DNA of 12,626 nt from Bacteroidota bacterium (GCA_023436685.1 JAEZIL010000142.1:1-12626); one strand, 5' to 3'. Counted from the stretch's first letter, positions 1-6,840 are shown. Notes: generated from the letters alone by a model not told the origin. A program made the numbers and translations.

Positions 1-850
1 CAATAGAACCGTTGTAAGTACCATCTTGAGACAGCGTATTGAAACCACCTGCGATACTGGCATTCAATATCCTTTTTTCAGGAGCAGTACGCGTGATGAA
101 ATTAATAGAACCGCCAATAGCATCACCTTCTATATCGGGCGTTATAGCTTTCGCTACTTGTACATATTGGATGATTTCTGATGGCACTACGTCTAAAACT
201 GTAGATCTGTTGCCCATTACGTTGGCGCTAGGTAAACGGTTTCCGTTGAATAAGGTAGATGTCCATGCGAAAGGCGTACCCCTTACAGTAGCCTGATCTG
301 CCTCACCATGATATCGGGCTACAGCTACACCTTGTACGCGTTGTACCGCTTCTGCTGCATTACGATCGGGCAGTTTGCCAATAGCATCGGCCGAAAGCAC
401 ATCCATTATCGCATTAGCGTTCTTTTTTATGCTATACGCTTTTGCCTGAGATGGTGCCATTGTACCAGTTACCATAACCTCCCCCAGGTGGCCACCTGCA
501 GGTTCCAGCTTTAAAACCCCAAGACTATTGATACCATTCTTTACGTCTACTTCTACCATCTTTACTTCGTGACCTATGTATGATATCTCCAGGTTTACAG
601 TTCCTGTTACCTGTGTGTTTAGTGTAAATGTGCCATCAAGATCGGTAGCAGTACCCAGTTTTGTATTGGCTACTTTTATAGTAGCCCCCGGTAGCTGTCC
701 ATCATTATTTACGATAGTGCCTTTTACAGTTTGGGCATAGCCGCCAGTAGCAAATGCCGATGCTAATATTATAAGCGAGAACGGCTTATAATATTCTTTA
801 CCCAAAACCTTTAGGGGGTAGTTTTTGTGAGTGGATAAAATCTGCTTCAT
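1..850 (-). CDS. TonB-dependent outer-membrane receptor, N-terminal part (runs off the left edge)
   Basis: The minus strand is open from an ATG at 850 to the window edge, 283 codons, all in one frame. Residues 1-39 form a signal peptide with an unusually long N-terminal stretch, a hydrophobic core (FSLIILASAFA, about 24-34) and a cleavage-like GGYAQ at 36-40. Residues about 41-105 match the carboxypeptidase-regulatory-like beta-sandwich common in Bacteroidota receptors (GTIVNNDGQLPGATI, then TDLDGTFTL). From about residue 125 the plug domain follows: EVMVTGT, then ADAIGKLPDRNAAEAVQRV, TVRGTPFAWT, and the VVPSEIIQYVQVAKAITPDI-type segment ending in GGSINFITR. That wording is typical of the TIGR01782-like TonB-receptor group. 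It should import a siderophore, carbohydrate or other large nutrient across the outer membrane, powered by TonB/ExbBD. The substrate cannot be read from this part, because the barrel lies outside the window. It is divergent from a membrane AraC regulator that may control it. Confidence 0.93.
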   Translation of the reverse strand, partial: MKQILSTHKNYPLKVLGKEYYKPFSLIILASAFATGGYAQTVKGTIVNNDGQLPGATIKVANTKLGTATDLDGTFTLNTQVTGTVNLEISYIGHEVKMVEVDVKNGINSLGVLKLEPAGGHLGEVMVTGTMAPSQAKAYSIKKNANAIMDVLSADAIGKLPDRNAAEAVQRVQGVAVARYHGEADQATVRGTPFAWTSTLFNGNRLPSANVMGNRSTVLDVVPSEIIQYVQVAKAITPDIEGDAIGGSINFITRTAPEKRILNASIAGGFNTLSQDGTYNGSI

Positions 851-952
851 AAAATATTTTTTACAAAAGTGGCGAGGTGCCTAATTCTTATCGACCGTCT
901 TAAACCATACGGACAAATGCACGTTCGTTTAGTTTATAAAGAACTTATACTT

Positions 953-965
953 ATTGACAATCAAT
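953..965. repeat. Short inverted repeat ATTGA-CAA-TCAAT
   Basis: Perfect 5-bp arms lie around a 3-bp spacer, 2 bp away from the larger palindrome at 968-983. On its own it is short enough to arise by chance. Its place beside the larger palindrome in a divergent promoter region makes it a possible second protein-binding site. Confidence 0.35.
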
Positions 966-967
966 GG

Positions 968-983
968 CTTAACACCTGTTAAG
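968..983. promoter_or_regulatory. Palindrome CTTAACA-CC-TGTTAAG, candidate operator
   Basis: Perfect 7-bp arms (968-974 and 977-983) flank a CC spacer. It lies 118 bp before the receptor ATG and 92 bp before the regulator ATG. The symmetry suggests a dimeric DNA-binding protein. AraC-family proteins more often use direct repeats, so the binder could be another regulator. Binding is inferred from symmetry and position only. Confidence 0.4.
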
Positions 984-1074
984 TAAACATTATCAATTAC
1001 AAATAGTGGGTGGATGAAGCGGTAAAGCATATGAACGTAACATTGGGTTAATACCCGCATTCTAATTTCGCCTT

Positions 1075-2226
1075 ATGAATTATATCATTGCGATAGGAAC
1101 ATTTCAGGCAATGGTGGCCACGTACTTGCTGTGGCAAAACAGGGCTAAGAACAAAGCCGACAATCTGCTTCTTTTATTGCTGCTTTGTGTATGCACACAC
1201 TTGGCTATCAAATTCATCATATACAATTTTGTGCAGGATGCCGATGTGCGTTTGCAGATGAACACATTCATTGGCTTTTGCTACGGCCCACTTATATATT
1301 TGTACACGCTTAAAAAGAAGAATGATTTATTCGTGGCCATTAATAAATGGTATCTGTTTATACCACTTATACTAGGCGGCATCGCTTACTTGAGTGTAGC
1401 TGTATTGTTAGTTGTATCGGACAGGGCAGGTCACCAGGCTTTGCATATATATAATATATCCACATCGTATTCTCTGTCGATGTTCAACCTGTATTTTTTT
1501 GTCAGATCTTTTTTAATAGCAAATACACTGACCGACACAGCAGGAAAAGAGAGACAATTGATAAAACGTATATCAGTATTTCTTAGCGTGGTAAGTCTCA
1601 TAGGCATAACTTATGGTTTTATCACCCTATTTATACCAATGAATCAAAACCTATTGGTAAGAAGTATTTGCTATGCCGCCCTTAGCATTGTGTGCCTTAT
1701 TATTCTGCGCTACAAATATGTAGGTGTTATACAACAGAACAATATTTTGCAACAACCGGCTATACATAACCTGATACAAAAAGAAGTTGCAGCAGCAATA
1801 AGTAAAGAGCCTATACTTGAACGTAAAGACCTGCTGACTGAAAATGAGCAGCAGAGAATATGGGAGAAACTACAAATGTACCTGAGCGCGACAGAGGCAT
1901 ATACTGATGCTGAATTGAGCCTTGAGAAATTATCTTCAGCAATATCTGTTAGCAGGTACCATTTGTCGGAAACATTGAATAGCTATGCGGACAAATCATT
2001 TTACCAATATATAAATGAGCTACGCATTAGCCGTGTAACAGAACAAATGCGTTCGCTTACCGAAAAGGGATTACCCATAAACATATTGGCGCTCGCATAC
2101 GATAGTGGCTTCAAGGCGAAGTCTTCATTCAACCAGTATTTTAAAAAAATAACGGGCTATACACCTTCTTTATATATAAAAAAATTGTCGGGAACCTTAG
2201 AGAATATATCATTAAGCCAAAATTAG
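1075..2226 (+). CDS. Membrane-anchored AraC-family transcriptional regulator
   Basis: This 383-residue protein has about seven hydrophobic segments (roughly residues 3-20, 30-50, 63-80, 91-114, 134-150, 166-187 and 195-213), then a cytosolic linker and a C-terminal AraC/HTH_18 domain at about 266-370. Recognisable HTH pieces are LEKLSSAISVSRYHLSETLN for the first helix-turn-helix and ILALAYDSGFKAKSSFNQYF followed by GYTPSLYIKK for the second. This architecture, a helical membrane sensor joined to an AraC output, is widespread in Bacteroidota. It should sense a signal in or at the membrane and act on DNA near the inner face. The ATG at 1075 is preferred because the next Met (residue 13) would cut the first helix. 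The divergent TonB receptor gene is the obvious target candidate, though this is an inference from neighbourhood. Confidence 0.9.
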   Translation: MNYIIAIGTFQAMVATYLLWQNRAKNKADNLLLLLLLCVCTHLAIKFIIYNFVQDADVRLQMNTFIGFCYGPLIYLYTLKKKNDLFVAINKWYLFIPLILGGIAYLSVAVLLVVSDRAGHQALHIYNISTSYSLSMFNLYFFVRSFLIANTLTDTAGKERQLIKRISVFLSVVSLIGITYGFITLFIPMNQNLLVRSICYAALSIVCLIILRYKYVGVIQQNNILQQPAIHNLIQKEVAAAISKEPILERKDLLTENEQQRIWEKLQMYLSATEAYTDAELSLEKLSSAISVSRYHLSETLNSYADKSFYQYINELRISRVTEQMRSLTEKGLPINILALAYDSGFKAKSSFNQYFKKITGYTPSLYIKKLSGTLENISLSQN

Positions 2227-2405
2227 GCTACAGCAGAGACTGATACAGTTCATTTGCAGCAATAACCATTATCATCTTAATATTGCTTTGAAGAGTTTAG
2301 CTTCGCCGCTACTTGCACTAGAGTTTTATAAATACAATTGAACATGCTGCATAATAGCAATATGCGGTAATAAATAAGTAGTCGTTTAACCGTTATTTGC
2401 ACAAT
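2227..2405. other. Intergenic stretch before the patatin gene
   Basis: The 179 bases between the AraC-type regulator and the phospholipase gene hold no convincing gene. A 7-bp inverted repeat (AGCAATA at 2258-2264, TATTGCT at 2281-2287) has a 16-nt loop and only TTTG beyond it, so it is a poor terminator candidate. A TGA-N6-TCA core lies at 2241-2252 but matches the FNR box at only 7 of 10 positions. No clear Bacteroidota promoter is visible. Confidence 0.4.
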
Positions 2406-3218
2406 ATGGATGTAATCAAGAATAGAGATTTTGGACTTGTATTGTCTGGCGGTGGTGCGCGTGCTGTAGCTCATATTGGCATGTTGAAGGCGTTCGAAGA
2501 AATGGGATTGAAACCTGCTGCTATTTCTGGAACAAGTGCTGGTGCATTGATTGGCGTTTTATACGCTGCGGGATACAGTGCTATTGATATACTTAATCTA
2601 GTTAAGGAAGAAGGAGGTTTTTCTGTATCTCGTTTTTTACGCTATCCTACGGGACTTTTCTCTTCTGAGAATCTGAGGAGGATTCTTAATGATCTGATCC
2701 CAGTAAATAGTTTCTCCAGCTTGCTAATTCCTGTGGTGGTAACAGCTACAGACCTTATAAGTGGTAGTGCCATTAATATATCAAATGGTGCACTGTACGA
2801 TGCTGTAATAGGCTCTTGCTCTATACCGTCCATTTTTTCTCCCGTACCTTTTAATGGCCACCTGCTCGTAGATGGTGGGATTCTGAATAACCTACCTGTT
2901 GAGCCGTTGCTAGGCAAAGTACAGGTCATCATTGCTTCACATGTAAACAATCTAGAACATGGGTTGCTCATAAAACAACCCGGACGTTTGGCAGTCTTAG
3001 AGCGGTGCTTTCATCTTGCTATATCTGCAAGTGTTAGGCAGCAAGCTTCCTCTTGCGATTTACTTCTTGAGCCTCCGATGGCTCAATATAGCATGTTCGA
3101 CTTGCGTCATTCTGATGAACTATTTCAAATTGGATATCAGACAGCCATTGAATGTGCAGCAAAAATCAAAAAGCTTCTTACAAGTGTACAAACTATTAAA
3201 TACCAGAATGGCCAGTAA
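2406..3218 (+). CDS. Patatin-like phospholipase family protein
   Basis: This 270-residue protein, counted from the ATG at 2406, carries all the patatin hallmarks: an oxyanion-hole glycine loop GGGAR at 15-19, the nucleophile elbow GTSAG at 42-46 (Ser44) and the catalytic DGG at 156-158 (Asp156), giving a Ser-Asp dyad. It should hydrolyse acyl esters of phospholipids or related lipids, probably in the cytosol or at the inner face of the membrane. No signal peptide or transmembrane segment is evident. The length fits the short bacterial RssA/YchK-like branch. A TTG start nine bases upstream (2397) is possible but would add only three residues, so the ATG is preferred. Its end lies 10 bp from the convergent L,D-transpeptidase gene. 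The specific substrate is unknown. Confidence 0.92.
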   Translation: MDVIKNRDFGLVLSGGGARAVAHIGMLKAFEEMGLKPAAISGTSAGALIGVLYAAGYSAIDILNLVKEEGGFSVSRFLRYPTGLFSSENLRRILNDLIPVNSFSSLLIPVVVTATDLISGSAINISNGALYDAVIGSCSIPSIFSPVPFNGHLLVDGGILNNLPVEPLLGKVQVIIASHVNNLEHGLLIKQPGRLAVLERCFHLAISASVRQQASSCDLLLEPPMAQYSMFDLRHSDELFQIGYQTAIECAAKIKKLLTSVQTIKYQNGQ

Positions 3219-3228
3219 CATGCTATAA

Positions 3229-4479
3229 CTAATTTATTTTTATGCCATAAATGTCGGGGTAATATGTAATTGATGTGCCACTAACATCCGCTGTCATATA
3301 CAAGACAAAGATAGGGACAGGTTCCTGTAAAGAAACTATTTTCGGCTTTTGCCCCTTAACACAAGCATGTAAGAAGCTGCTATCTACCTTTCCCGGTATC
3401 AATAGTTCTGCAAGTTCAACAGGCTTCTCGATGCGTATACAGCCATGGCTAAAATAGCGCTGGGATGATGCGAAGGCAGACTTTAGATTTGTATCGTGCA
3501 AATACACACTATATGGAGATGTAAGATTAAACTTAATAACTCCCAAGGCATTATCGCACCCAGTTCCCTGTCGAAACTGATATGGGAAATTACCCTTGCT
3601 AAGAGATGCCCAAGGAACAGATTGAGCGTCGACAACAGCGCCATTTGCGTTAAGCACTTGAATATTCATTGCCTTTAGAATTGCTGGATTTTTTTTGCAT
3701 GCTGGTAATAGCTCATTAACGGCAATACTTTTAGGTACATGCCAGTAAGGGTAGAATATAATCTGATCAACATATGCAGCAAACCTTGGCGTTCTTGTGC
3801 TTGGTTTTCCTGCAACTATTTTCATCTCCAGCAATGGGAAATCTACACTGTAATATTTCAATTGAGTACTAGCAATATTAACTAGAATAAAACGATTAAA
3901 GCGGAAGTGCAATATCCAGCGATAGCAGTTTAGCGTATGTGCCAATTGTAATTCTGCACTTCGATTGTTAGTAGCTATAGCTTTAGCTAGTTCTTTTTTC
4001 AGTAGAATGTACTCATGAGAATTAGGTTCAAAACCTGCTATAATCCTACGCATGTCCCTTTCAGACCGTATCAGTGACATAGCATTTATTACATCTTCTT
4101 TATCTTGATTGGAGTACGCACTACTATGTTCATCATAGCTTATATCATCTATAGGTCTTTTACCTAAGTTCAAGTCCATCAAATATGCAAGCATTCCATC
4201 TGTCAACCATTGCTCACGCTGTAATATGCTAGCATCTGGTCGCTCATACAGATCTGCATAATGATACTGATATTTATCTAGCCCTGTATAACGACAGCTA
4301 TCCAGCATCTTTCGAAATGTATGTAATACAGTTGTATAACGGTCTAAGCAAAGATATTCATTGCAACTTGTATCTACCCGCGATAGTAACTCAGGATATG
4401 CCAGTTGTGAATTTACTCCTTGTGCATAAGTGTTTATGTTAAAAAGAGTGATAATTATTATGTGTATGCCACGTTTCAT
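3229..4479 (-). CDS. YcbB-type murein L,D-transpeptidase
   Basis: This 416-residue protein starts with a hydrophobic export signal (residues about 1-20, ending NTYAQ). The C-terminal half is a YkuD-fold L,D-transpeptidase of the YcbB kind: a strand with ILVNIASTQLKYY at 198-210, IVAGKPSTRTPRF at 221-233, YPYWHVPKSIA at 243-253, then YLHDT at 326-330 (His328) and the active-site FSHGCIR at 343-349 with nucleophile Cys347. Between them, about 255-300, lies the YcbB-like capping segment. The family forms 3-3 cross-links in peptidoglycan or attaches proteins to it, acting in the periplasm. At 416 residues it is shorter than E. coli YcbB (615), and I see no peptidoglycan-binding repeat. It lies 47 nt downstream of the universal stress gene on the same strand, so co-transcription is likely. 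Confidence 0.93.
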   Translation of the reverse strand: MKRGIHIIIITLFNINTYAQGVNSQLAYPELLSRVDTSCNEYLCLDRYTTVLHTFRKMLDSCRYTGLDKYQYHYADLYERPDASILQREQWLTDGMLAYLMDLNLGKRPIDDISYDEHSSAYSNQDKEDVINAMSLIRSERDMRRIIAGFEPNSHEYILLKKELAKAIATNNRSAELQLAHTLNCYRWILHFRFNRFILVNIASTQLKYYSVDFPLLEMKIVAGKPSTRTPRFAAYVDQIIFYPYWHVPKSIAVNELLPACKKNPAILKAMNIQVLNANGAVVDAQSVPWASLSKGNFPYQFRQGTGCDNALGVIKFNLTSPYSVYLHDTNLKSAFASSQRYFSHGCIRIEKPVELAELLIPGKVDSSFLHACVKGQKPKIVSLQEPVPIFVLYMTADVSGTSITYYPDIYGIKIN

Positions 4480-4526
4480 AATGCTTACTTATCAAGAACT
4501 AAAATTAAATGAGACCTGAAATATGA

Positions 4527-5345
4527 CTAGAGGTGAGCCATGAAAATTGGTAACTTATGATCTTTAATGACTTGCAAAGAAAAGTTCTTCTTTAATAATT
4601 CAGAAAAGCTACTACGGCCAAAAGAACCTGTTACTAATAATGCGTCTCCCTTATCGGCTATCCAAGTGGCAAAATATTTTTTAGGCTCTGCCTCCAACTT
4701 AAAAAAGCTTACGTCTTTAAAGTGTCTGGCAGCTAACTCTTTTGTATAGTCTATATCTGGTATGGTATCATCGCTCGTTGACGCATATACTATAACTGTG
4801 CTTAAATTAGATAGTTCGGGAAATAAATAAGCAAATTGCTTCAGCGCAAAAGATGCAGTTTCGCTCCCGTCAAATGCAATAATAATACTTTGGGGAAAGA
4901 CGTAATTTTCAGGTACTAAGATGATTGGACATTCAGCCTTGTGGAGAGTGTCTTTCAAATATTCGTTTTGACTCATCTCACCAAGGTTTTCATAAAACAG
5001 CTCATTACTTAATACTAATAGATCTGCATAGCGTGTTTCCTTTTGAATTGTTAAGAGTGCGTTCCCTTCGTATTCTGAATGAACGCGATATTCAATATTG
5101 TATTTCTGACAATAAGCTTCAAATTTCTTAATGTTTGTTTCTATTGCTGGTTTGTCATTTATAATTTCAGGATAATAAAGGGGACCAGACATACTCAGGT
5201 AGTAAACCATTAAATCGGAATAGTCGATAGATGGTAAAAAAATGCCAGTTAGCAAAACCGGCGATAATTCATTTAGCCTTGTAATAAAATGTAGTGAACT
5301 TTCAGAGAAGTGTGTGCCGTCAAACACTGCTAATACCTTTTTCAT
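4527..5345 (-). CDS. Universal stress protein, tandem Usp domains
   Basis: This 272-residue cytosolic protein is made of two Usp folds. Domain 1 (about 1-147) begins KKVLAVFDG and ends with the strand PIILVPENY. Domain 2 (about 152-272) begins SIIIAFDGSE and ends with the glycine-rich loop TGSFGRSS at 239-246 and the strand PIFMAHL. The second domain keeps a recognisable nucleotide-loop-like G-x2-G pattern (Gly240, Gly243). In the first domain the equivalent region (LSNELFYENLGE) has lost it, so only one half may bind ATP. Usp proteins of this layout are often induced by oxygen limitation or growth arrest. The gene heads a two-gene unit with the transpeptidase and is divergent from the PAS kinase gene. 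An FNR-like box and a long inverted repeat lie directly upstream. Confidence 0.93.
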   Translation of the reverse strand: MKKVLAVFDGTHFSESSLHFITRLNELSPVLLTGIFLPSIDYSDLMVYYLSMSGPLYYPEIINDKPAIETNIKKFEAYCQKYNIEYRVHSEYEGNALLTIQKETRYADLLVLSNELFYENLGEMSQNEYLKDTLHKAECPIILVPENYVFPQSIIIAFDGSETASFALKQFAYLFPELSNLSTVIVYASTSDDTIPDIDYTKELAARHFKDVSFFKLEAEPKKYFATWIADKGDALLVTGSFGRSSFSELLKKNFSLQVIKDHKLPIFMAHL

Positions 5346-5346
5346 G

Positions 5347-5375
5347 CTTTTAGATTTTGTTTAAAAATCTAAAAG
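5347..5375. repeat. Perfect 12-bp inverted repeat just before the uspA-like start codon
   Basis: Arms CTTTTAGATTTT (5347-5358) and AAAATCTAAAAG (5364-5375) are exact reverse complements around a 5-nt centre, GTTTA. The repeat ends one base before the ATG of the stress gene (5345-5343, minus strand). It could be a DNA operator or, if transcription starts upstream of it, a leader hairpin covering the ribosome entry site. The repeat is seen; its role is inferred. Confidence 0.6.
5364..5371 (-). promoter_or_regulatory. Candidate -7 promoter element TAGATTTT for the uspA-like gene
   Basis: On the minus strand this reads TAGATTTT, 7 of 8 to the Bacteroidota TAnnTTTG element. It would give a start near 5357, 12 nt before the ATG, which puts the FNR-like box at exactly -41.5. 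No TTG element is present at the usual upstream spacing, as is common where an activator replaces it. It overlaps the inverted repeat. Confidence 0.35.
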
Positions 5376-5391
5376 AGTAGTGTACTATTTT

Positions 5392-5405
5392 ATGATTAGA
5401 ATCAA
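5392..5405. promoter_or_regulatory. FNR/FixK-like box ATGAT-TAGA-ATCAA
   Basis: It matches the FNR/FixK/ANR consensus TTGAT-N4-ATCAA at 9 of 10 fixed positions; on the minus strand it reads TTGAT-TCTA-ATCAT. Its centre is 53.5 bp upstream of the first base of the stress-gene ATG. The Crp/Fnr-type response regulator encoded next door is the natural candidate to bind it. Confidence 0.55.
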
Positions 5406-5414
5406 ACCGATTTA

Positions 5415-5426
5415 TGATACACGTCA
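5415..5426. promoter_or_regulatory. Second TGA-N6-TCA core, two helical turns upstream
   Basis: TGA-TACACG-TCA shares the Crp/Fnr core with the box at 5392-5405, and the centres are 22 bp apart, so both would lie on the same helix face. Beyond the core the match to the FNR consensus is only 7 of 10. It is supported mainly by its spacing. Confidence 0.35.
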
Positions 5427-5664
5427 CCAAGTAATAGGGTATTGATCTTCATATGGTTTTGAGGCTTATGTATCATATTCTCTATCATAATAGTGTTTAT
5501 GGATATGCTTGCTTGGAGGGCATTTTTATACGTTTACCGAGAATGTCTAAAGCCAGCCGAAGTATCTTTTTCGCAAATAGTTCGGTCATGAAGAATGTGT
5601 TCATAGCAGAAAATTCATGTATAAAATTCATTTTTGGTTGTAACTTAGTGTTATACAATATCCC

Positions 5665-6840
5665 GTGGAGAGTAAACGCTATGAATTTGAAGCGCTGTTT
5701 AACAATGCTGCAATAGGAATAATTATTGTGAATAGCGAAGGCAATATTTTGCTAGTTAATCAATTTGCACTAAATCAGTTTGGGTATGAGTCTGAAGAGT
5801 TGATTGGACAGAAAATAGAAGTGCTGATCCCACGTCGTTTTCAAAAGCGGCATGAGGCACACCGAGACCATTACCACCAGCATAATCCTCACAGTCGTCC
5901 AATGGGACGAGGTATGGATCTGTTTGCAATAAAGAAAGGAGGCACCGAATTTCCTGTTGAAGTAAGCCTCTCAACTTATCATAACGAAGCCGGACATTTT
6001 AGTATAGCCTTTATTAGTGATATTACAATTCGCAAGCAATCTGAACAAGCTTTGGTCCAGCTTAATGCTGAGTTAGAAAAGAAGGTAAGTGAACGTACGC
6101 AGTCTCTTCGGGAAGCATTAGAGAAAGAGAAGGAGTTAAATGAATTGAAGTCACGATTTGTGTCTATGGCTTCACACGAGTTTCGTACGCCATTAAGCAC
6201 CATTCTTTCTTCAGTGTATCTTGTATCGCAATATACAAGTACTGAAGATCAGCCAAAAAGAGATAAGCATGTACAGCGGATTATTTCTTCGGTAAACATG
6301 TTAACTGATATACTGAACGATTTTCTTTCGGTGGGAAAAATAGAAGAAGGGAAGATACAGGTACGGATGTGTGACCTGAACATGAAAGAAACTGTGGAAT
6401 CGCTAATAACAGAGATACACCCGATTCTCAAGGGTGGCCAGCAAATAAGTTACAATCATCGCGGCATAAATACTTTGCGCCTAGACGTTGGATTATTGCG
6501 GCATATTCTAATGAACCTGGTATCCAATGCTATCAAGTTTTCCCCCGATAATGGTACTATCTGGATAGAAACTATCCTAAATACGGAAACACTTGACCTT
6601 AGCGTGCGCGATGAAGGTATGGGCATTTCAGAGGAAGATAAGCAGTATCTTTTTCAACGATTTTTTCGTGGTGCAAATGTCAGCAATATACAAGGTACGG
6701 GCCTGGGGCTACATATAGTATCAAAATATGTCGAATTGCTAGATGGAAAAATCACTTGCCAAAGCGAACTTGGAAAGGGTACAACATTTACTATTACATT
6801 CAATTTAAAAGACAGTCATGAAGAAGGTACTGCTCGTTGA
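5665..6840 (+). CDS. Cytosolic PAS-domain sensor histidine kinase, FixL-like
   Basis: This 391-residue kinase begins at GTG 5665; a TAA at 5641-5643 and the absence of an upstream ATG leave this start, and the PAS fold begins at once. Residues about 5-122 are one PAS domain (GIIIVNSEGNILLVN, FGYESEELIGQ, then KKGGTEFPVEVSLS). Its helix/loop at 60-83 is His-rich, with His63, 66, 69, 71, 73 and 76. A coiled-coil linker spans about 123-163. The HisKA box SHEFRTPL places the phosphoacceptor at His171. The HATPase has an N box at 280-294, DEGMGI at 316-321, the F box at 329-336 and GTGLGLHI at 344-351. There is no transmembrane segment. RH at 62-63 aligns with the haem-ligand region of rhizobial FixL (RHDSY), so oxygen or gas sensing is plausible but unproven. 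The gene overlaps its response-regulator partner by 23 nt. Confidence 0.92.
   Translation: MESKRYEFEALFNNAAIGIIIVNSEGNILLVNQFALNQFGYESEELIGQKIEVLIPRRFQKRHEAHRDHYHQHNPHSRPMGRGMDLFAIKKGGTEFPVEVSLSTYHNEAGHFSIAFISDITIRKQSEQALVQLNAELEKKVSERTQSLREALEKEKELNELKSRFVSMASHEFRTPLSTILSSVYLVSQYTSTEDQPKRDKHVQRIISSVNMLTDILNDFLSVGKIEEGKIQVRMCDLNMKETVESLITEIHPILKGGQQISYNHRGINTLRLDVGLLRHILMNLVSNAIKFSPDNGTIWIETILNTETLDLSVRDEGMGISEEDKQYLFQRFFRGANVSNIQGTGLGLHIVSKYVELLDGKITCQSELGKGTTFTITFNLKDSHEEGTAR

Larger units (their letters stand above)
851..1074. promoter_or_regulatory. Divergent intergenic region between TonB receptor and AraC-type regulator genes
   Basis: This 224-bp AT-rich stretch must hold both outward promoters. 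I see no full match to the Bacteroidota promoter (TTG, 17-23 nt, TAnnTTTG) on either strand. The closest on the plus strand is TTG at 1043-1045, 17 nt, then TAATTTCG at 1063-1070. That would place the transcript start at about the ATG itself, so it is weak. Two inverted repeats sit near the middle and are listed separately. Confidence 0.6.
5346..5664. promoter_or_regulatory. Divergent control region between uspA-like and PAS-kinase genes
   Basis: This 319-bp region lacks a convincing gene. Close to the stress gene it holds a perfect 12-bp inverted repeat (5347-5375) and two TGA-N6-TCA sites centred at 5398.5 and 5420.5. Half-sites TATGAT recur at 5391-5396 and 5413-5418, and the inverse ATCATA at 5472-5477 and 5484-5489. 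The kinase side (about 5490-5664) shows only a weak promoter-like pair, TTG at 5509-5511, 17 nt, TACGTTTA at 5529-5536 (7 of 8 to TAnnTTTG). An 87-codon frame at 5453-5716 crosses into the kinase gene but resembles nothing and is not called. Confidence 0.6.

Noticed and set aside
39..514. Two plus-strand frames at the left edge
   Set aside because: They are antisense to the TonB receptor signal, regulatory-like and plug domains, which are unmistakable on the minus strand.
1043..1070. Promoter-like TTG, 17 nt, TAATTTCG before the AraC-type gene
   Set aside because: It misses one consensus base and would start transcription at about the ATG itself, so it was not listed as a promoter.
2241..2252. 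TGA-N6-TCA core upstream of the patatin gene
   Set aside because: It matches only 7 of 10 FNR positions, stands alone, and about three such cores are expected by chance in a window this size.
2258..2287. Inverted repeat AGCAATA / TATTGCT as a terminator of the AraC-type gene
   Set aside because: The loop is 16 nt, the stem only 7 bp with few G-C pairs, and there is no U-run behind it.
2277..2474. Minus-strand 65-codon frame over the start of the patatin gene
   Set aside because: It is antisense to a clear patatin N-terminus, with no family resemblance.
5509..5536. TTG, 17 nt, TACGTTTA as a promoter for the kinase operon
   Set aside because: The last base of the TAnnTTTG element is wrong and such near matches are frequent in AT-rich DNA; mentioned only within the control-region entry.
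5453..5716. An 87-codon plus-strand frame ahead of and into the kinase gene
   Set aside because: It overlaps the kinase start by about 50 nt in another frame, has no recognisable motif, and covers the likely control region.
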